64,000 nucleotides of DNA from Streptomyces filipinensis (GCF_014649495.1 NZ_BMTD01000001.1:558001-622000); one strand, 5' to 3'; shown: positions 9,694 to 19,271, counted from the first letter of the stretch. Notes: generated by a model not told the origin, from the letters alone. A program made the numbers and translations.

Positions 9694-9916
9694 GGGCGTT
9701 CCCAGGGCAGGCGAAAGGACGGGTGCGGGGGAGGGGAGGGGGCGACGACCGTCGACGGACAGGAACGCGCGAGCAAGTTGTATCAAGCACGCGGTACCGG
9801 CAGAAGAACGGGGGGTGCGATCTGGATCACTTTTCGGTTTGCCTGCCGTGGGCCGGGGTAAGAAGCGCTACGTTCGTTCTCATATGTAGACGCCATTCAT
9901 AAGAGGAGATGGTCAG

Positions 9917-10864
9917 GTGGGCGGCGATCCCCATCCCGGGGCAGTGGCGCGGCGGTTGCGCGAGGGGATGGCGCGCGGTGTGCTGTCCTTCCCGCTCACC
10001 GCGTTCCGCGACGACGGCCTTCTCGATCCCGAGGGCCTGCGCGCCCATGTCGCCGGCCGGCTCGCCGCCGGACCCGGCGCGGTCTTCCCGGCCTGCGGCA
10101 CCGGGGAGTTCTTCTCGCTGGACGAGGACGAGTACCGGACCGTCGTCCGGATCACCGTCGAGGAGACGGCGGGGAGGGTGCCGGTCGTCGCCGGGACCGG
10201 ATACGGCTGGGCGCAGGCCGCGCGGTTCGCGCGGATCGCCGAGGAGGCCGGCGCCGACGCGCTGCTCGTGCTGCCGCACTACCTGGTCGACGCCCCGCAG
10301 CGGGGTCTCGCCGCCCAGCTGGAGCGGCTCGCCGACCGCACCCGGCTGCCGCTGATCGTCTACCAGCGCGGCCAAGTCGCCTACACCGTGGACGCGTTGC
10401 GGCGCATCGCGCGCGTCCCGAACGTCATCGGCCTCAAGGACGGGCACGGCGACCTCGACCGTCTCCAGCGTCTCACCCTCGCCGCCCCCGACGGCTTCCT
10501 CTTCTTCAACGGCGCCGCCACCGCCGAGATCCAGGCCCGGGCCTACGCCGCCGTCGGCGTCCCCGCCTACTCCTCCGCCGTGCACGCCTTCGCCCCCGAG
10601 ATCGCCGGCGCCTTCTTCGCCGCACTCCAGGGCGCCGACCACGCGAGCGCCGACAAGCTGCTGCGGGAGTTCTACGTCCCGTTCGCCGAACTCCGCGACC
10701 GCGCCCCCGGGTACGCCGTGTCCCTGGTGAAGGCGGCGGCCCGGCTGCGCGGACAGCGCGTCGGACCCGTGCGCGCCCCGCTCACCGACCCCGCGCCCGC
10801 CGACCTCGCCGACCTCAAGGCCCTGCTCACCGCCGGACTCGACCTCGTAGGAGCCGCCCTGTGA
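9917..10864 (+). CDS. kdgD: 5-dehydro-4-deoxyglucarate dehydratase
   Basis: DapA-superfamily TIM-barrel enzyme that dehydrates and decarboxylates 5-keto-4-deoxy-glucarate to 2,5-dioxopentanoate. Supporting motifs are P-A-C-G-T-G-E-F-F-S-L (DapA phosphate/carboxylate loop), the Schiff-base Lys174 in I-G-L-K-D-G-H-G-D, and Tyr in I-V-Y-Q-R. The 315-residue length is normal for KdgD. The GTG start follows an A-rich GAGGAGA region. It overlaps gudD by 4 bp (GTGA), so substrate and next enzyme are produced together: gudD makes the keto-deoxyglucarate that KdgD uses. Confidence 0.93.
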   Translation: MGGDPHPGAVARRLREGMARGVLSFPLTAFRDDGLLDPEGLRAHVAGRLAAGPGAVFPACGTGEFFSLDEDEYRTVVRITVEETAGRVPVVAGTGYGWAQAARFARIAEEAGADALLVLPHYLVDAPQRGLAAQLERLADRTRLPLIVYQRGQVAYTVDALRRIARVPNVIGLKDGHGDLDRLQRLTLAAPDGFLFFNGAATAEIQARAYAAVGVPAYSSAVHAFAPEIAGAFFAALQGADHASADKLLREFYVPFAELRDRAPGYAVSLVKAAARLRGQRVGPVRAPLTDPAPADLADLKALLTAGLDLVGAAL

Positions 10865-12150
10865 CCCGAGACCTGACCATCGCCGAGGTGCGGCTGACGC
10901 CGATCCTGGTCGCCGACCCGCCGCTGCTCAACACCCAGGGCGTGCACCAGCCGTACACCCCCCGGCTGATCGTGGAGCTCGTCACCGCCGACGGGGTCAC
11001 CGGGTTCGGCGAGACCTACGGCGACACCAAGTACCTGGAACTGGCCCGTCCCCTGGCCGAACGGCTCACCGGACGGTCGGTCATGGATGTGAACGGACTG
11101 TTCGGGATCGATCTCGGCGTGGACGCGTCGCGGGTCGAGGGACAGGTCGACGCCGGCGGGCTGCGCGGGGTGCAGAGCGCCGACAAGCTGCGGCTGTCGG
11201 TGCTGTCCGCCTTCGAGGTCGCCTGCCTGGACGCCCAGGGCAAGGCCCTCGGGCTGCCGGTGCACGCCCTGCTCGGCGGCAAGGTCCGGGACAGCGTGGA
11301 GTACAGCGCCTACCTGTTCTACAAGTGGGCCCGCCACCCGGCGGGCGTGGCCTGCGAGCAGGACGACTGGGGGGCCGCCCTCGACCCGGCCGGGGTCGTG
11401 CGGCAGGCGCGGCTGCTCAAGGAGCGGCACGGCTTCACGTCGTTCAAGCTCAAGGGCGGTGTCTTCCCGCCCGACGAGGAGGTCGCGGCCGTACGGGCCC
11501 TCGCCGAGGCCTTCCCCGGGCATCCGCTGCGCCTCGACCCCAACGGGGCCTGGTCGGTCGAGACCTCGCTGAAGGTGGCGAAGGAGCTCGGGGACGTCCT
11601 GGAGTACCTGGAGGACCCGGCCCTGGGCACGGCCGCGATGGCCGAGGTGTCGGCGGGAACGGCGGTCCCGCTCGCCACCAACATGTGTGTGACCACCTTC
11701 GGGGAGATCAAGGAGGCGTTCACCCGCGACGCCGTGCAGGTCGTGCTCTGTGACCACCACTACTGGGGCGGCCTGCGCAACACCCGGCAGCTCGCCGCGG
11801 TCTGCGCCGCCTTCGGGGTCGGGGTCTCGATGCACTCCAACACGCACCTGGGGATCAGCCTCGCCGCGATGACCCAGGTCGCGGCCACGGTCCCGGGTCT
11901 CCACCATGCCTGCGACTCCCACTACCCCTGGCAGTCCGAGGACGTCCTCACCGAGCGGCTGCGGTTCCGCGACGGGAGGGTCGCGGTCCTCGACGCGCCA
12001 GGACTCGGCGTCGAGCTGGACCGCGACGAACTGGCCCGGCTGCACCGGCGGTGGGCCGACGACGACGGCGCGCTGCGGGACCGCGACGACGCGGCGGCGA
12101 TGCGGGTGGCCGAACCGGGGTGGCGGCAACCGGTGATGCCCCGCTGGTAA
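10861..12150 (+). CDS. gudD: Glucarate dehydratase
   Basis: Enolase-superfamily (mandelate racemase subgroup) enzyme that dehydrates D-glucarate or L-idarate. Visible features: N-terminal capping domain with G-F-G-E-T-Y-G-D, catalytic K-x-K in S-F-K-L-K-G-G (Lys196/Lys198), Mg ligands in L-R-L-D-P-N-G-A and Y-L-E-D-P, and the catalytic His segment S-M-H-S-N-T-H-L-G. The 429 residues fit the family. It starts inside the kdgD stop. Together they form the first two steps of glucarate use toward 2-oxoglutarate; the final dioxopentanoate dehydrogenase is not in the window. Confidence 0.95.
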   Translation: MTRDLTIAEVRLTPILVADPPLLNTQGVHQPYTPRLIVELVTADGVTGFGETYGDTKYLELARPLAERLTGRSVMDVNGLFGIDLGVDASRVEGQVDAGGLRGVQSADKLRLSVLSAFEVACLDAQGKALGLPVHALLGGKVRDSVEYSAYLFYKWARHPAGVACEQDDWGAALDPAGVVRQARLLKERHGFTSFKLKGGVFPPDEEVAAVRALAEAFPGHPLRLDPNGAWSVETSLKVAKELGDVLEYLEDPALGTAAMAEVSAGTAVPLATNMCVTTFGEIKEAFTRDAVQVVLCDHHYWGGLRNTRQLAAVCAAFGVGVSMHSNTHLGISLAAMTQVAATVPGLHHACDSHYPWQSEDVLTERLRFRDGRVAVLDAPGLGVELDRDELARLHRRWADDDGALRDRDDAAAMRVAEPGWRQPVMPRW

Positions 12151-12170
12151 CCCCCTGCGCGGCCCTGCAT

Positions 12171-12199
12171 GTGGTGCACACTGGCCAGATCCGCACCAC
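12171..12199. promoter_or_regulatory. Inverted repeat upstream of the PfkB kinase gene
   Basis: GTGGTGC (12171-12177) is repeated in inverted form as GCACCAC (12193-12199) with a 15 bp spacer that itself contains the 8 bp palindrome CTGGCCAG. It lies between the gudD stop and the kinase ribosome site, a sensible operator position for a sugar-responsive GntR- or LacI-type repressor. No regulator gene is adjacent. Confidence 0.35.
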
Positions 12200-12213
12200 G
12201 CCAGGGAGCGCCC

Positions 12214-13371
12214 GTGACCCCGTCGCACACCCTCACCGGAGAGGAACCGGAACACCTCACCCAGGCAGCGCGCTGTCAGTCCCAGATCGACCCGCTCGCC
12301 GCGCTGCGCGTACCCGGTGACCCGCCGTGGGACGTCTATCTGACGGGCACGGTCTTCCTCGACATCATCTTCACCGGCCTGGACTCGGCACCCGTGCGCG
12401 GCACCGAGTCCTGGGCCCGGGGCATGGGTTCCAGCCCCGGCGGGGTCGCCAACATGGCCACGGCCCTGGCCCGGCTCGGACTGCGGACCTCCCTCGCGGC
12501 GGCCTTCGGGGACGACCACTACGGCGAGTACTGCTGGGACGCCCTGGAACAGGGCGAGGGCATCGATCTGTCCGCGTCACGGACCGTACCCGGCTGGCAC
12601 TCGCCGGTGACGGTGTCCATGGCGTACGAGGGCGAGCGGACGATGGTCTCCCACGGGCACGAGCCGCCGCCGCAGGCCGTGTTCGTCCAGGACGGCGCCC
12701 CGGACCGGGTGCCCCGCGCCCGTGCGGCCGTGGCCTCGCTGACGCCGGGTACGCGCGCGCCCTGGATCGCGCAGGCCGCACGGGCGGGCGCCCGGATCTT
12801 CGCCGACGTCGGCTGGGACGAGACCGGGGCCTGGGATCTCGCCGGGCTCGCCGATCTGGAGCACTGCGAGGCGTTCCTGCCGAACGCGGAGGAGGCGAAG
12901 CGGTACACGGGGGCCGACTGTCCGCGTCTCGCCGCGCATGCCCTGACCGAGTACGTACCGGTGGCCGTGGTGACGCTGGGGCCGGAGGGGGCGTACGCGG
13001 TGGACCGGCGGACGGGGGAGGCGGCGGAGGTGCCGGCGATCGCCGTGCAGGCGCTGGACCCCACGGGGGCGGGGGACGTCTTCGTCGCCGGGTTCGTGAC
13101 GGGGTCGCTGGCGGGGTGGCCGCTGGCGGACCGGCTGGCCTTCGCCGGGCTGACCGCCGCTCTGTCCGTGCAGGAGTTCGGGGGGTCCTTGTCCGCGCCG
13201 GGATGGTCGGAGATCGGGGCGTGGTGGCGGCGGGTCCAGTCGGTGCCGGGGCAGGATCCGGCGGCGCTGGAACGGTACGCGTTTCTCGAGACCCTGGTGC
13301 CGGAGGAGCTGGACCGGCCGTGGCCGTTGCGGCGGGCCGTGCCGACCATCGGGTTCCGCCGGTCCGGCTGA
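12214..13371 (+). CDS. PfkB-family carbohydrate (ribokinase-like) kinase
   Basis: ATP-dependent sugar or nucleoside kinase of 385 residues. The N-terminal signature P-G-G-V-A-N-M-A-T-A-L-A-R-L-G and the C-terminal D-P-T-G-A-G-D-V-F-V-A-G-F (anion hole and catalytic Asp) are both present. The GTG start has AGGGAG upstream; an earlier frame extension is unlikely because it would cover the inverted repeat at 12171. It lies 63 bp after gudD on the same strand, so it could take part in sugar-acid catabolism, but the substrate is not predictable. Confidence 0.88.
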   Translation: MTPSHTLTGEEPEHLTQAARCQSQIDPLAALRVPGDPPWDVYLTGTVFLDIIFTGLDSAPVRGTESWARGMGSSPGGVANMATALARLGLRTSLAAAFGDDHYGEYCWDALEQGEGIDLSASRTVPGWHSPVTVSMAYEGERTMVSHGHEPPPQAVFVQDGAPDRVPRARAAVASLTPGTRAPWIAQAARAGARIFADVGWDETGAWDLAGLADLEHCEAFLPNAEEAKRYTGADCPRLAAHALTEYVPVAVVTLGPEGAYAVDRRTGEAAEVPAIAVQALDPTGAGDVFVAGFVTGSLAGWPLADRLAFAGLTAALSVQEFGGSLSAPGWSEIGAWWRRVQSVPGQDPAALERYAFLETLVPEELDRPWPLRRAVPTIGFRRSG

Positions 13372-13518
13372 GCGGCCGCGCGGGGCGGTCCGGGCCGAGC
13401 GGCCGCCGTGGAAAAGTCCTACGGGCTTGTCATTGCACCGTCGTACCCTGGAATCGCGAGGCCGCCCTCAGCTACGCGGCCGTGAGAAGGAGGAAGCGCA
13501 GGCCTTCAGCGCCGGCCC

Positions 13519-14592
13519 ATGACACAGACACCCACAGCTCACACCCCTGCGCAGGAGCAGGCGAGAGCGCAGCTCACCGTCCCCGCCCAGCACCCCATGG
13601 TGACCGTGCTGGGTTCCGGCGACTCCCTCCTGCGTGTGATCGAGAGGGCCTTCCCGGCGGCCGACATCCATGTCCGGGGCAATGAGATCAGCGCGGTCGG
13701 TGACCCCACCGACGTCGCCCTCATTTCGCGCGTGTTCGACGAGATGATGCTGGTGCTCCGCACCGGACAGCCGATGACGGAGGACGCAGTGGAACGCTCG
13801 ATCGCCATGCTCAAGGCGAGCGAGAACGGGACGAGCGACGGGCCCGAGACCCCGGCGCAGGTACTGACGCAGAACATCCTGTCCTCGCGGGGCCGGACCA
13901 TCCGCCCGAAGACCCTCAACCAGAAGCGGTACGTCGACGCGATCGACAAGCACACCATCGTCTTCGGCATCGGCCCCGCCGGTACCGGCAAGACCTACCT
14001 GGCCATGGCCAAGGCCGTACAGGCCCTGCAGTCCAAGCAGGTCAACCGGATCATCCTGACCCGGCCGGCGGTGGAGGCGGGGGAGCGGCTCGGGTTCCTG
14101 CCCGGCACGCTCTACGAGAAGATCGACCCCTACCTGCGCCCGCTGTACGACGCGCTGCACGACATGCTCGACCCGGACTCCATCCCGCGGCTCATGGCCG
14201 CCGGGACCATCGAGGTCGCGCCGCTCGCGTACATGCGCGGCCGCACGCTCAACGACGCCTTCATCATCCTGGACGAGGCCCAGAACACCAGCCCCGAACA
14301 GATGAAGATGTTCCTCACCCGCCTCGGCTTCGACTCGAAGATCGTGATCACCGGTGACGTGACGCAGGTCGACCTGCCGAACGGCACGAAGAGCGGTCTG
14401 CGGCAGGTGCAGGAGATCCTCGAAGGCGTCGAGGACGTCCACTTCTCCCGGCTCTCGTCCCACGATGTCGTACGGCACAAGCTGGTGGGCCGTATCGTCG
14501 ACGCGTACGAGAAGTACGACAGCAAGCACGGCACCCAGAACGGCGCGCACAAGACGCAGGGCCGGGGCAAGGCCGGGCACAAGGGGAAGTAG
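13519..14592 (+). CDS. phoH: PhoH-family ATPase (PhoH-like protein, YbeZ type)
   Basis: P-loop ATPase associated with RNA metabolism and ribosome maturation. Walker A is G-P-A-G-T-G-K-T at 152-159 and Walker B is F-I-I-L-D-E-A-Q-N near 253. The N-terminal 80 residues carry the G-N-E-I-x-x-x-G segment of the YbeZ group, and the C-terminal 25 residues are a Lys/Gly/His-rich tail. It is 12 bp ahead of ybeY, the standard pairing. A GGAGG-like site (AAGGAGGAAGCGCAGG) lies somewhat upstream of the ATG. Confidence 0.95.
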   Translation: MTQTPTAHTPAQEQARAQLTVPAQHPMVTVLGSGDSLLRVIERAFPAADIHVRGNEISAVGDPTDVALISRVFDEMMLVLRTGQPMTEDAVERSIAMLKASENGTSDGPETPAQVLTQNILSSRGRTIRPKTLNQKRYVDAIDKHTIVFGIGPAGTGKTYLAMAKAVQALQSKQVNRIILTRPAVEAGERLGFLPGTLYEKIDPYLRPLYDALHDMLDPDSIPRLMAAGTIEVAPLAYMRGRTLNDAFIILDEAQNTSPEQMKMFLTRLGFDSKIVITGDVTQVDLPNGTKSGLRQVQEILEGVEDVHFSRLSSHDVVRHKLVGRIVDAYEKYDSKHGTQNGAHKTQGRGKAGHKGK

Positions 14593-14604
14593 ACCAGCAC
14601 GCCC

Positions 14605-15102
14605 ATGTCGATCGACGTCAACAACGAGTCCGGCACCGAGGTCGACGAGCAGGCGATCCTCGACATCGCCCGCTACGCACTCGCACGGATGCGCATCCAC
14701 CCGCTCTCCGAGCTCTCGGTGATCGTCGTGGACGCCGACGCCATGGAGCAGCTGCACATCCAGTGGATGGACCTGCCCGGCCCGACGGATGTCATGTCGT
14801 TCCCGATGGACGAGCTCAGGCCGCCGTCGAAGGACGACGACGAGCCGCCGCAGGGGCTTCTCGGCGACATCGTGCTGTGCCCGGAGGTCGCCGCCAAGCA
14901 GGGGGCGGACGCCCCGACGCAGCACTCCATGGACGAGGAGCTTCAGCTGCTCACCGTCCATGGCGTGCTGCACCTGCTCGGGTACGACCACGAGGAGCCC
15001 GACGAGAAGGCCGAGATGTTCGGGCTCCAGGCGGCCATCGTGGACGGGTGGCGGGCCGAGCACGGGCTGACCGGGCCGTCCCCGGCGCCGACCGTCTCGT
15101 AA
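14605..15102 (+). CDS. ybeY: Endoribonuclease YbeY (rRNA maturation factor)
   Basis: Zinc-dependent single-strand RNase for 16S rRNA 3' end maturation and ribosome quality control. The hallmark [11 protein letters not shown] supplies His119, His123 and His129. Length (165) is in the usual range. The loop [10 protein letters not shown] (about 73-82) is a common actinobacterial insertion. It sits between phoH and the CorC gene, a conserved operon. Confidence 0.95.
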   Translation: MSIDVNNESGTEVDEQAILDIARYALARMRIHPLSELSVIVVDADAMEQLHIQWMDLPGPTDVMSFPMDELRPPSKDDDEPPQGLLGDIVLCPEVAAKQGADAPTQHSMDEELQLLTVHGVLHLLGYDHEEPDEKAEMFGLQAAIVDGWRAEHGLTGPSPAPTVS

Positions 15103-15118
15103 GCGGGCCGGTCCTCCT

Positions 15119-16411
15119 ATGAGTCCGCAGATCGTCGTCGGGGCGATCGCTCTGGTCGTCGTCGCCTGGCTCGCCGCCTGCGCGGAGGCGGGCCTCGCCC
15201 GGGTCTCCAGCTTCCGCGCCGAGGAAGCCGTCAAGTCCGGGCGGCGCGGCAGCGCCAGGCTCGCCCAGATCGCCGCCGACCCCACCCGCTATCTCAACGT
15301 GGCCCTGCTGGTCCGCGTCGCCTGCGAGATGGCGGCCGCGGCCCTGGTGACGTACGCCTGCCTGCAGGAGTTCGCCGCCACCTGGCAGGCCCTGCTGGTC
15401 GCCATCGGGGTCATGGTCCTGGTGTCGTACGTCGCCGTGGGGGTGTCCCCGCGCACCATCGGCCGTCAGCATCCGCTGAACACCGCGACCGCGGCGGCGT
15501 ACGTGCTGCTGCCGCTCGCCCGGATCATGGGCCCGATCCCGTCCCTGCTGATCCTCATCGGCAACGCCCTGACGCCGGGCAAGGGCTTCCGGCGCGGCCC
15601 CTTCGCCTCCGAGGCGGAGCTGCGCGCGCTGGTCGACCTCGCCGAGCAGGAGTCGCTGATCGAGGACGAGGAGCGCCGCATGGTGCACTCGGTCTTCGAG
15701 CTGGGCGACACCCTGGTGCGCGAGGTCATGGTCCCGCGCACCGACCTGGTCACCATCGAGCGGTTCAAGACCATCCGGCAGGCCCTCACCCTCGCCCTGC
15801 GCTCCGGGTTCTCCCGGATCCCGGTCACCGGTGAGAGCGAGGACGACATCGTCGGGATCGTGTATCTGAAGGACCTGGTCCGCAAGACGCACATCAGCCG
15901 GGACGCCGAGAGCGACCTGGTCTCGACCGCCATGCGGCCCGCCGTCTTCGTGCCCGACACCAAGAACGCCGGTGACCTGCTGCGCGAGATGCAGAAGGAA
16001 CGCAACCACGTCGCCGTCGTCATCGACGAGTACGGCGGCACCGCCGGCATCGTCACCATCGAGGACATCCTGGAGGAGATCGTCGGTGAGATCACCGACG
16101 AGTACGACCGGGAACTCCCGCCCGTCGAGGACCTCGGCGGCGACCGCTTCCGGGTCACCGCCCGCCTGGACATCACCGACCTCGGCGAGCTGTACGGCCT
16201 GGAGGAGTACGACGACGAGGACGTGGAGACCGTCGGCGGACTGCTCGCCAAGGCTCTTGGCCGCGTCCCCATCGCGGGCGCGTCCGCCGAGGTCGAACTG
16301 CCCGACGGGCGCCGGCTGAAGCTGACCGCGGAGGCCGCGGCAGGCCGCCGGAACAAGATCGTGACGGTGCTGGTCGAACCGGCCGGGAAGGGCGAGGAGA
16401 ACCCCGAGTGA
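15119..16411 (+). CDS. Hemolysin-family/CorC-type membrane protein with CBS domains
   Basis: Membrane protein of the CNNM/CorC group, thought to act in divalent cation (Mg or Co) efflux or its control. Domain order: DUF21 transmembrane region (about 1-130, several hydrophobic helices), two CBS motifs (about 195-320, including V-M-V-P-R-T-D-L and I-D-E-Y-G-G-T-A-G-I-V-T-I-E-D-I-L-E-E-I-V-G), and a C-terminal CorC_HlyC domain (about 340-425). It starts 17 bp after ybeY and overlaps the next gene by 4 bp, so it is part of the phoH operon. Confidence 0.92.
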   Translation: MSPQIVVGAIALVVVAWLAACAEAGLARVSSFRAEEAVKSGRRGSARLAQIAADPTRYLNVALLVRVACEMAAAALVTYACLQEFAATWQALLVAIGVMVLVSYVAVGVSPRTIGRQHPLNTATAAAYVLLPLARIMGPIPSLLILIGNALTPGKGFRRGPFASEAELRALVDLAEQESLIEDEERRMVHSVFELGDTLVREVMVPRTDLVTIERFKTIRQALTLALRSGFSRIPVTGESEDDIVGIVYLKDLVRKTHISRDAESDLVSTAMRPAVFVPDTKNAGDLLREMQKERNHVAVVIDEYGGTAGIVTIEDILEEIVGEITDEYDRELPPVEDLGGDRFRVTARLDITDLGELYGLEEYDDEDVETVGGLLAKALGRVPIAGASAEVELPDGRRLKLTAEAAAGRRNKIVTVLVEPAGKGEENPE

Positions 16412-16767
16412 CCCCCGGCGAGCTGCGTGCGTTCTGTCTGGGCTTCAACGCGGTGGTGGAGGACTTTCCGTTCAATCCGGAGACGTCGGTCTTCAAGGTG
16501 CTGGGCAAGATGTTCGCTCTGACGAACCTGGGTGCGCGGCCCCTGACGGTCAATCTCAAGTGCGACCCGGAGGACGCGGTGCGGCTGCGCGCCGACCACG
16601 AGGGCCTGATCGTCCCCGGCTGGCACATGAACAAACGGCACTGGAACACCGTGACGGTGGACGGCGGGCTGCCGGAGCGACTGGTGAGAGAGCTGGTCGA
16701 GGACTCCTACGACCTGGTCGTGGCAGGGCTGCCGAGGGCGGAGCGGCTGAAGCTGGACCGGCCGTAG
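16408..16767 (+). CDS. MmcQ/YjbR family protein
   Basis: A 119-residue protein with the YjbR/CyaY-like alpha-beta fold. Family features include F-P-F-N-P-E-T-S-V-F-K-V-L-G-K-M-F, the P-L-T-V-N-L-K-C-D-P strand and V-P-G-W-H-M-N-K-R-H-W-N-T-V near residue 80. The family is annotated as DNA-binding on structural grounds but the biological role is not established. The GTG overlaps the corC stop (GTGA). A hairpin downstream separates it from the convergent MFS gene. Confidence 0.9.
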   Translation: MTPGELRAFCLGFNAVVEDFPFNPETSVFKVLGKMFALTNLGARPLTVNLKCDPEDAVRLRADHEGLIVPGWHMNKRHWNTVTVDGGLPERLVRELVEDSYDLVVAGLPRAERLKLDRP

Positions 16768-16799
16768 TTCCCTCGCCTGCCTTCCGCCGCTCGACGGTG

Positions 16800-16830
16800 C
16801 GCGCGGCCGCGTGGTGCACACGGCCGCGCG
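16800..16830. terminator. Bidirectional hairpin terminator between yjbR and MFS gene
   Basis: Two 14-nt arms (16800-16813 and 16817-16830) pair with one mismatch around a 3-nt loop. The stem is almost pure G/C. It lies between convergent stops and lacks a U-tract on either side, as is common in Streptomyces. Confidence 0.55.
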
Positions 16831-16842
16831 CGGCGGGGGTGT

Positions 16843-18273
16843 TCAGACCCCGGACCGACGCCGGCGCAGGCCCAGTCCGACCAGGACCGCGGCGGCGAGG
16901 ACGATCCCCGCGTCCAGCGCGAGGGTCGTGCGGACCCCGGTCAGCAGGTCGCCGGAGGTGGTGGCGAGCACGCCCAGCAGGGGGATGCCGACCGTGAGGC
17001 CGACCTGCTGGGTGGAGGTCACCAGACCGGTGGCCAGGCCCTGCTCCTCGTCCGGGACACCGGAGGTGGCGGTCAGCCCGTACGAGACGATCGCGCCCAG
17101 GTGGAACATGCTGGCCAGGGACACCGCCGCCGTGGCGAGCCAGACCGACCAGACATGGGAGTTCAGCAGGACCAGCGCCGCGATCAGCGCGCCCTGCCCG
17201 GCCAGCGAGCCGACCAGGGTGCGGCGGGCGCCGAAGCGGCCGATCACCTTCGGGGCGAGCGAGCCGGCGACGGCGGACAGGACGCCCTGGACGCCGAAGA
17301 CCAGGCCCGTCTCGAAGGCCGACAGGTGCAGGACGTCCTGGAGGTACAGGGTCAGGACGAAGATCACCGTCGACATCATCGAGAAGGTGACCAGCCCGCC
17401 GATGTTGCCCCAGGCCACCGTGCGGCGGCGCAGCATGGGCAGTGAGACGAGCGGGGCGGCCGTACGGGACTCCACGGCGGTGAACGCGGTCAGCAGGAGC
17501 ACGCCGGCGATCAGCGCCGCGATGACGTCCGCGCGGCCGAAGCCGTGGTCGGCGGCCGTGGACAGGGCGTAGATCAGCGACAGCAGACCGGTGGTGACGG
17601 TGACCGCGCCGGGCACGTCCAGGCGCGGGCGGTCCGGCGTGCGCGACTCCGGCAGCAGGCCCGGGGCCAGCGGCAGCACGATCAGCGCGAACACCGTCAG
17701 CAGGGCCATCGTGGAACGCCAGCCGAGCGCGTCCGTCAGCACACCGCCCGCGATCATGCCGACGGTGAAGCCCAGGGACATCAGCGTGCCGGAGATGCCG
17801 AGGGCGCGGTCACGGGCCGGGCCCTCCGGGAAGGTGGTGGTCAGCAGGGACATGCCCGTCGGGACGATCGCCGCCGCGCCGAGGCCCTGCAGCGCACGCC
17901 CGGCCAGGAACGCGGCCGGGTTCCAGGCCAGGGTCGCCAGCAGCGAGGCCGCGCCGAACAGGGCCAGGCCGGTCAGGAACAGCTTCCGGCGGCCGTACAG
18001 GTCGCCGATGCGGCCGAAGAGGAGCAGGAAGCCGCCGGAGGGCAGCGCGAACGCGGTGACCGCCCACTGCAGGGCCGAGCGGCTCATACCGAGGTCGGTG
18101 CCCAGGACGGGCAGGGCCACGTTCAGGACGGAGAAGTCCAGCGCGACCATGAACTGGGCCGCGCACAGGACGAACAGGACGAGCTTGTCACGCGTCGACA
18201 ACCGGGGTGGCCGGGGGGTGTCGAGCGGTGTGCCCGTGGGGGTGCTGGGCTGGGTGGTGGTGTCGATCGCCAT
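16843..18273 (-). CDS. DHA2-family MFS multidrug exporter (14-TM type)
   Basis: Proton-driven exporter of 476 residues. TM1 carries the antiporter-type motif L-D-F-S-V-L-N-V-A-L-P, and the loop G-R-I-G-D-L-Y-G-R-R-K follows TM2 (motif A). R-A-L-Q-G-L-G-A-A motif B and the later G-x-x-x-G-P-like motif C (G-M-I-A-G-G-V-L) are also present. The ATG at 18273 begins an N-terminal Thr/Pro-rich tail. It is divergent from an XRE regulator across a 92 bp gap containing a palindrome, so it is probably induced when that regulator binds a ligand. Confidence 0.9.
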   Translation of the reverse strand: MAIDTTTQPSTPTGTPLDTPRPPRLSTRDKLVLFVLCAAQFMVALDFSVLNVALPVLGTDLGMSRSALQWAVTAFALPSGGFLLLFGRIGDLYGRRKLFLTGLALFGAASLLATLAWNPAAFLAGRALQGLGAAAIVPTGMSLLTTTFPEGPARDRALGISGTLMSLGFTVGMIAGGVLTDALGWRSTMALLTVFALIVLPLAPGLLPESRTPDRPRLDVPGAVTVTTGLLSLIYALSTAADHGFGRADVIAALIAGVLLLTAFTAVESRTAAPLVSLPMLRRRTVAWGNIGGLVTFSMMSTVIFVLTLYLQDVLHLSAFETGLVFGVQGVLSAVAGSLAPKVIGRFGARRTLVGSLAGQGALIAALVLLNSHVWSVWLATAAVSLASMFHLGAIVSYGLTATSGVPDEEQGLATGLVTSTQQVGLTVGIPLLGVLATTSGDLLTGVRTTLALDAGIVLAAAVLVGLGLRRRRSGV

Positions 18274-18323
18274 GGCACGAGCTTCGGGCGTGCGGAATAC
18301 CGGTGGGGAGTCGCCACTTATGG

Positions 18324-18340
18324 TGGTGGTGGCACCACCA
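18324..18340. promoter_or_regulatory. Perfect palindrome in the MFS/XRE divergent promoter
   Basis: TGGTGGT, spacer GGC, ACCACCA: a perfect 7+3+7 inverted repeat located between the two divergent starts. On the MFS strand it is followed by CATAAGT, a possible -10 region. It is the best operator candidate for the adjacent XRE regulator. Confidence 0.5.
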
Positions 18341-18364
18341 GACACGACGGGGGAGGAGCGGTAC

Positions 18365-19243
18365 GTGCCTGCTGCGGGGGCGACGAAGAGTGAACGGCGC
18401 AACGAGCTGCGCGAGTTCCTGATGAGCAGGCGGGCCCGGGTCAGCCCCGAGGAGGCCGGGCTGCCGGTCGGCGGGGGCCGGCGCCGTACGCCTGGCCTGC
18501 GCCGGGAGGAGGTCGCGGTGCTCGCCGGTGTGGGCGCCTCCTGGTACCAGTGGCTGGAGCAGGGGCGGGAGATCTCCGTCTCCCCGCAGGTCCTCGATGC
18601 CGTCGCCCGGGTGCTGCGGCTGAGCAACGCCGAGCGGCGCCACCTGTACGTGCTGGCCGGGCTGAACCCGCCCGCGCCCGAAGTGGCTCCCGAGAAGCGG
18701 GACATGTGCGACGGGCTGCGGCGGCTGATCGACACGTGGATGCCGTATCCGGCGCACATCATGGACCGGTACTACAACTACGTGATGCACAACGAGGCCG
18801 CCGCGGTGGTGCTCGGCATGCGGGCGGACGTCCGGCAGAACTGCCTCGTGGACTTCTTCACCGACCCGATGTACCGGTCGCGGAGCAGGAGCTGGGAGCG
18901 GAACGCACGCACGGTCGTGGCGCAGTTCCGGGCCGCCTGCGCCGCCAGCCCCGACGACGAGGGGTTCCGGGAGGTGCTCGCCGAGGTGACGGCCGTGAGC
19001 GCGGAGTTCGCGGCGCTGTGGGCCGAGCAGGACATCGAGGACCAGGGGCAGGTCCGCAAGGAGCTGAACCATCCGGTGGCCGGGCTGCTGGTGGTGGAGT
19101 CCACCGTGCTGAAGGTCCCGGCCCGGCCCGATCTGTACATCGTGCTGCACACCCCGCTGGAGGAGGCGAACACCGCCGAGAAGCTGGAGTGGCTGGCCTC
19201 TCCGGAGGGCAGGCGGGGCACGATGTACCCCGTGGCGGGGTGA
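18365..19243 (+). CDS. XRE regulator with MmyB-like ligand-binding domain
   Basis: A 292-residue transcription factor. The N-terminal helix-turn-helix (about 15-85) contains the diagnostic R-R-R-T-P-G-L-R-R-E-E-V-A-V-L-A-G-V-G-A-S-W-Y-Q-W-L-E-Q-G-R. A C-terminal PAS-like MmyB domain follows (about 110-275), with N-E-A-A-A-V-V-L and the W-E-R-N-A-R-T-V-V-A-Q-F-R-A segment. The GTG start has a strong GGGAGGAG site. In this family regulators are usually divergent from the transporter or oxidoreductase they control, here the MFS exporter. The ligand may be a fatty acid or small hydrophobic drug, by family precedent. Confidence 0.88.
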   Translation: MPAAGATKSERRNELREFLMSRRARVSPEEAGLPVGGGRRRTPGLRREEVAVLAGVGASWYQWLEQGREISVSPQVLDAVARVLRLSNAERRHLYVLAGLNPPAPEVAPEKRDMCDGLRRLIDTWMPYPAHIMDRYYNYVMHNEAAAVVLGMRADVRQNCLVDFFTDPMYRSRSRSWERNARTVVAQFRAACAASPDDEGFREVLAEVTAVSAEFAALWAEQDIEDQGQVRKELNHPVAGLLVVESTVLKVPARPDLYIVLHTPLEEANTAEKLEWLASPEGRRGTMYPVAG

Positions 19244-19271
19244 ACGGGCCCGGGCTTCGTATGCTCTGGGC

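Noticed and set aside
9820-9916. Operator for the glucarate genes
   Set aside because: CATATG occurs in the region but flanking bases do not form a longer palindrome.
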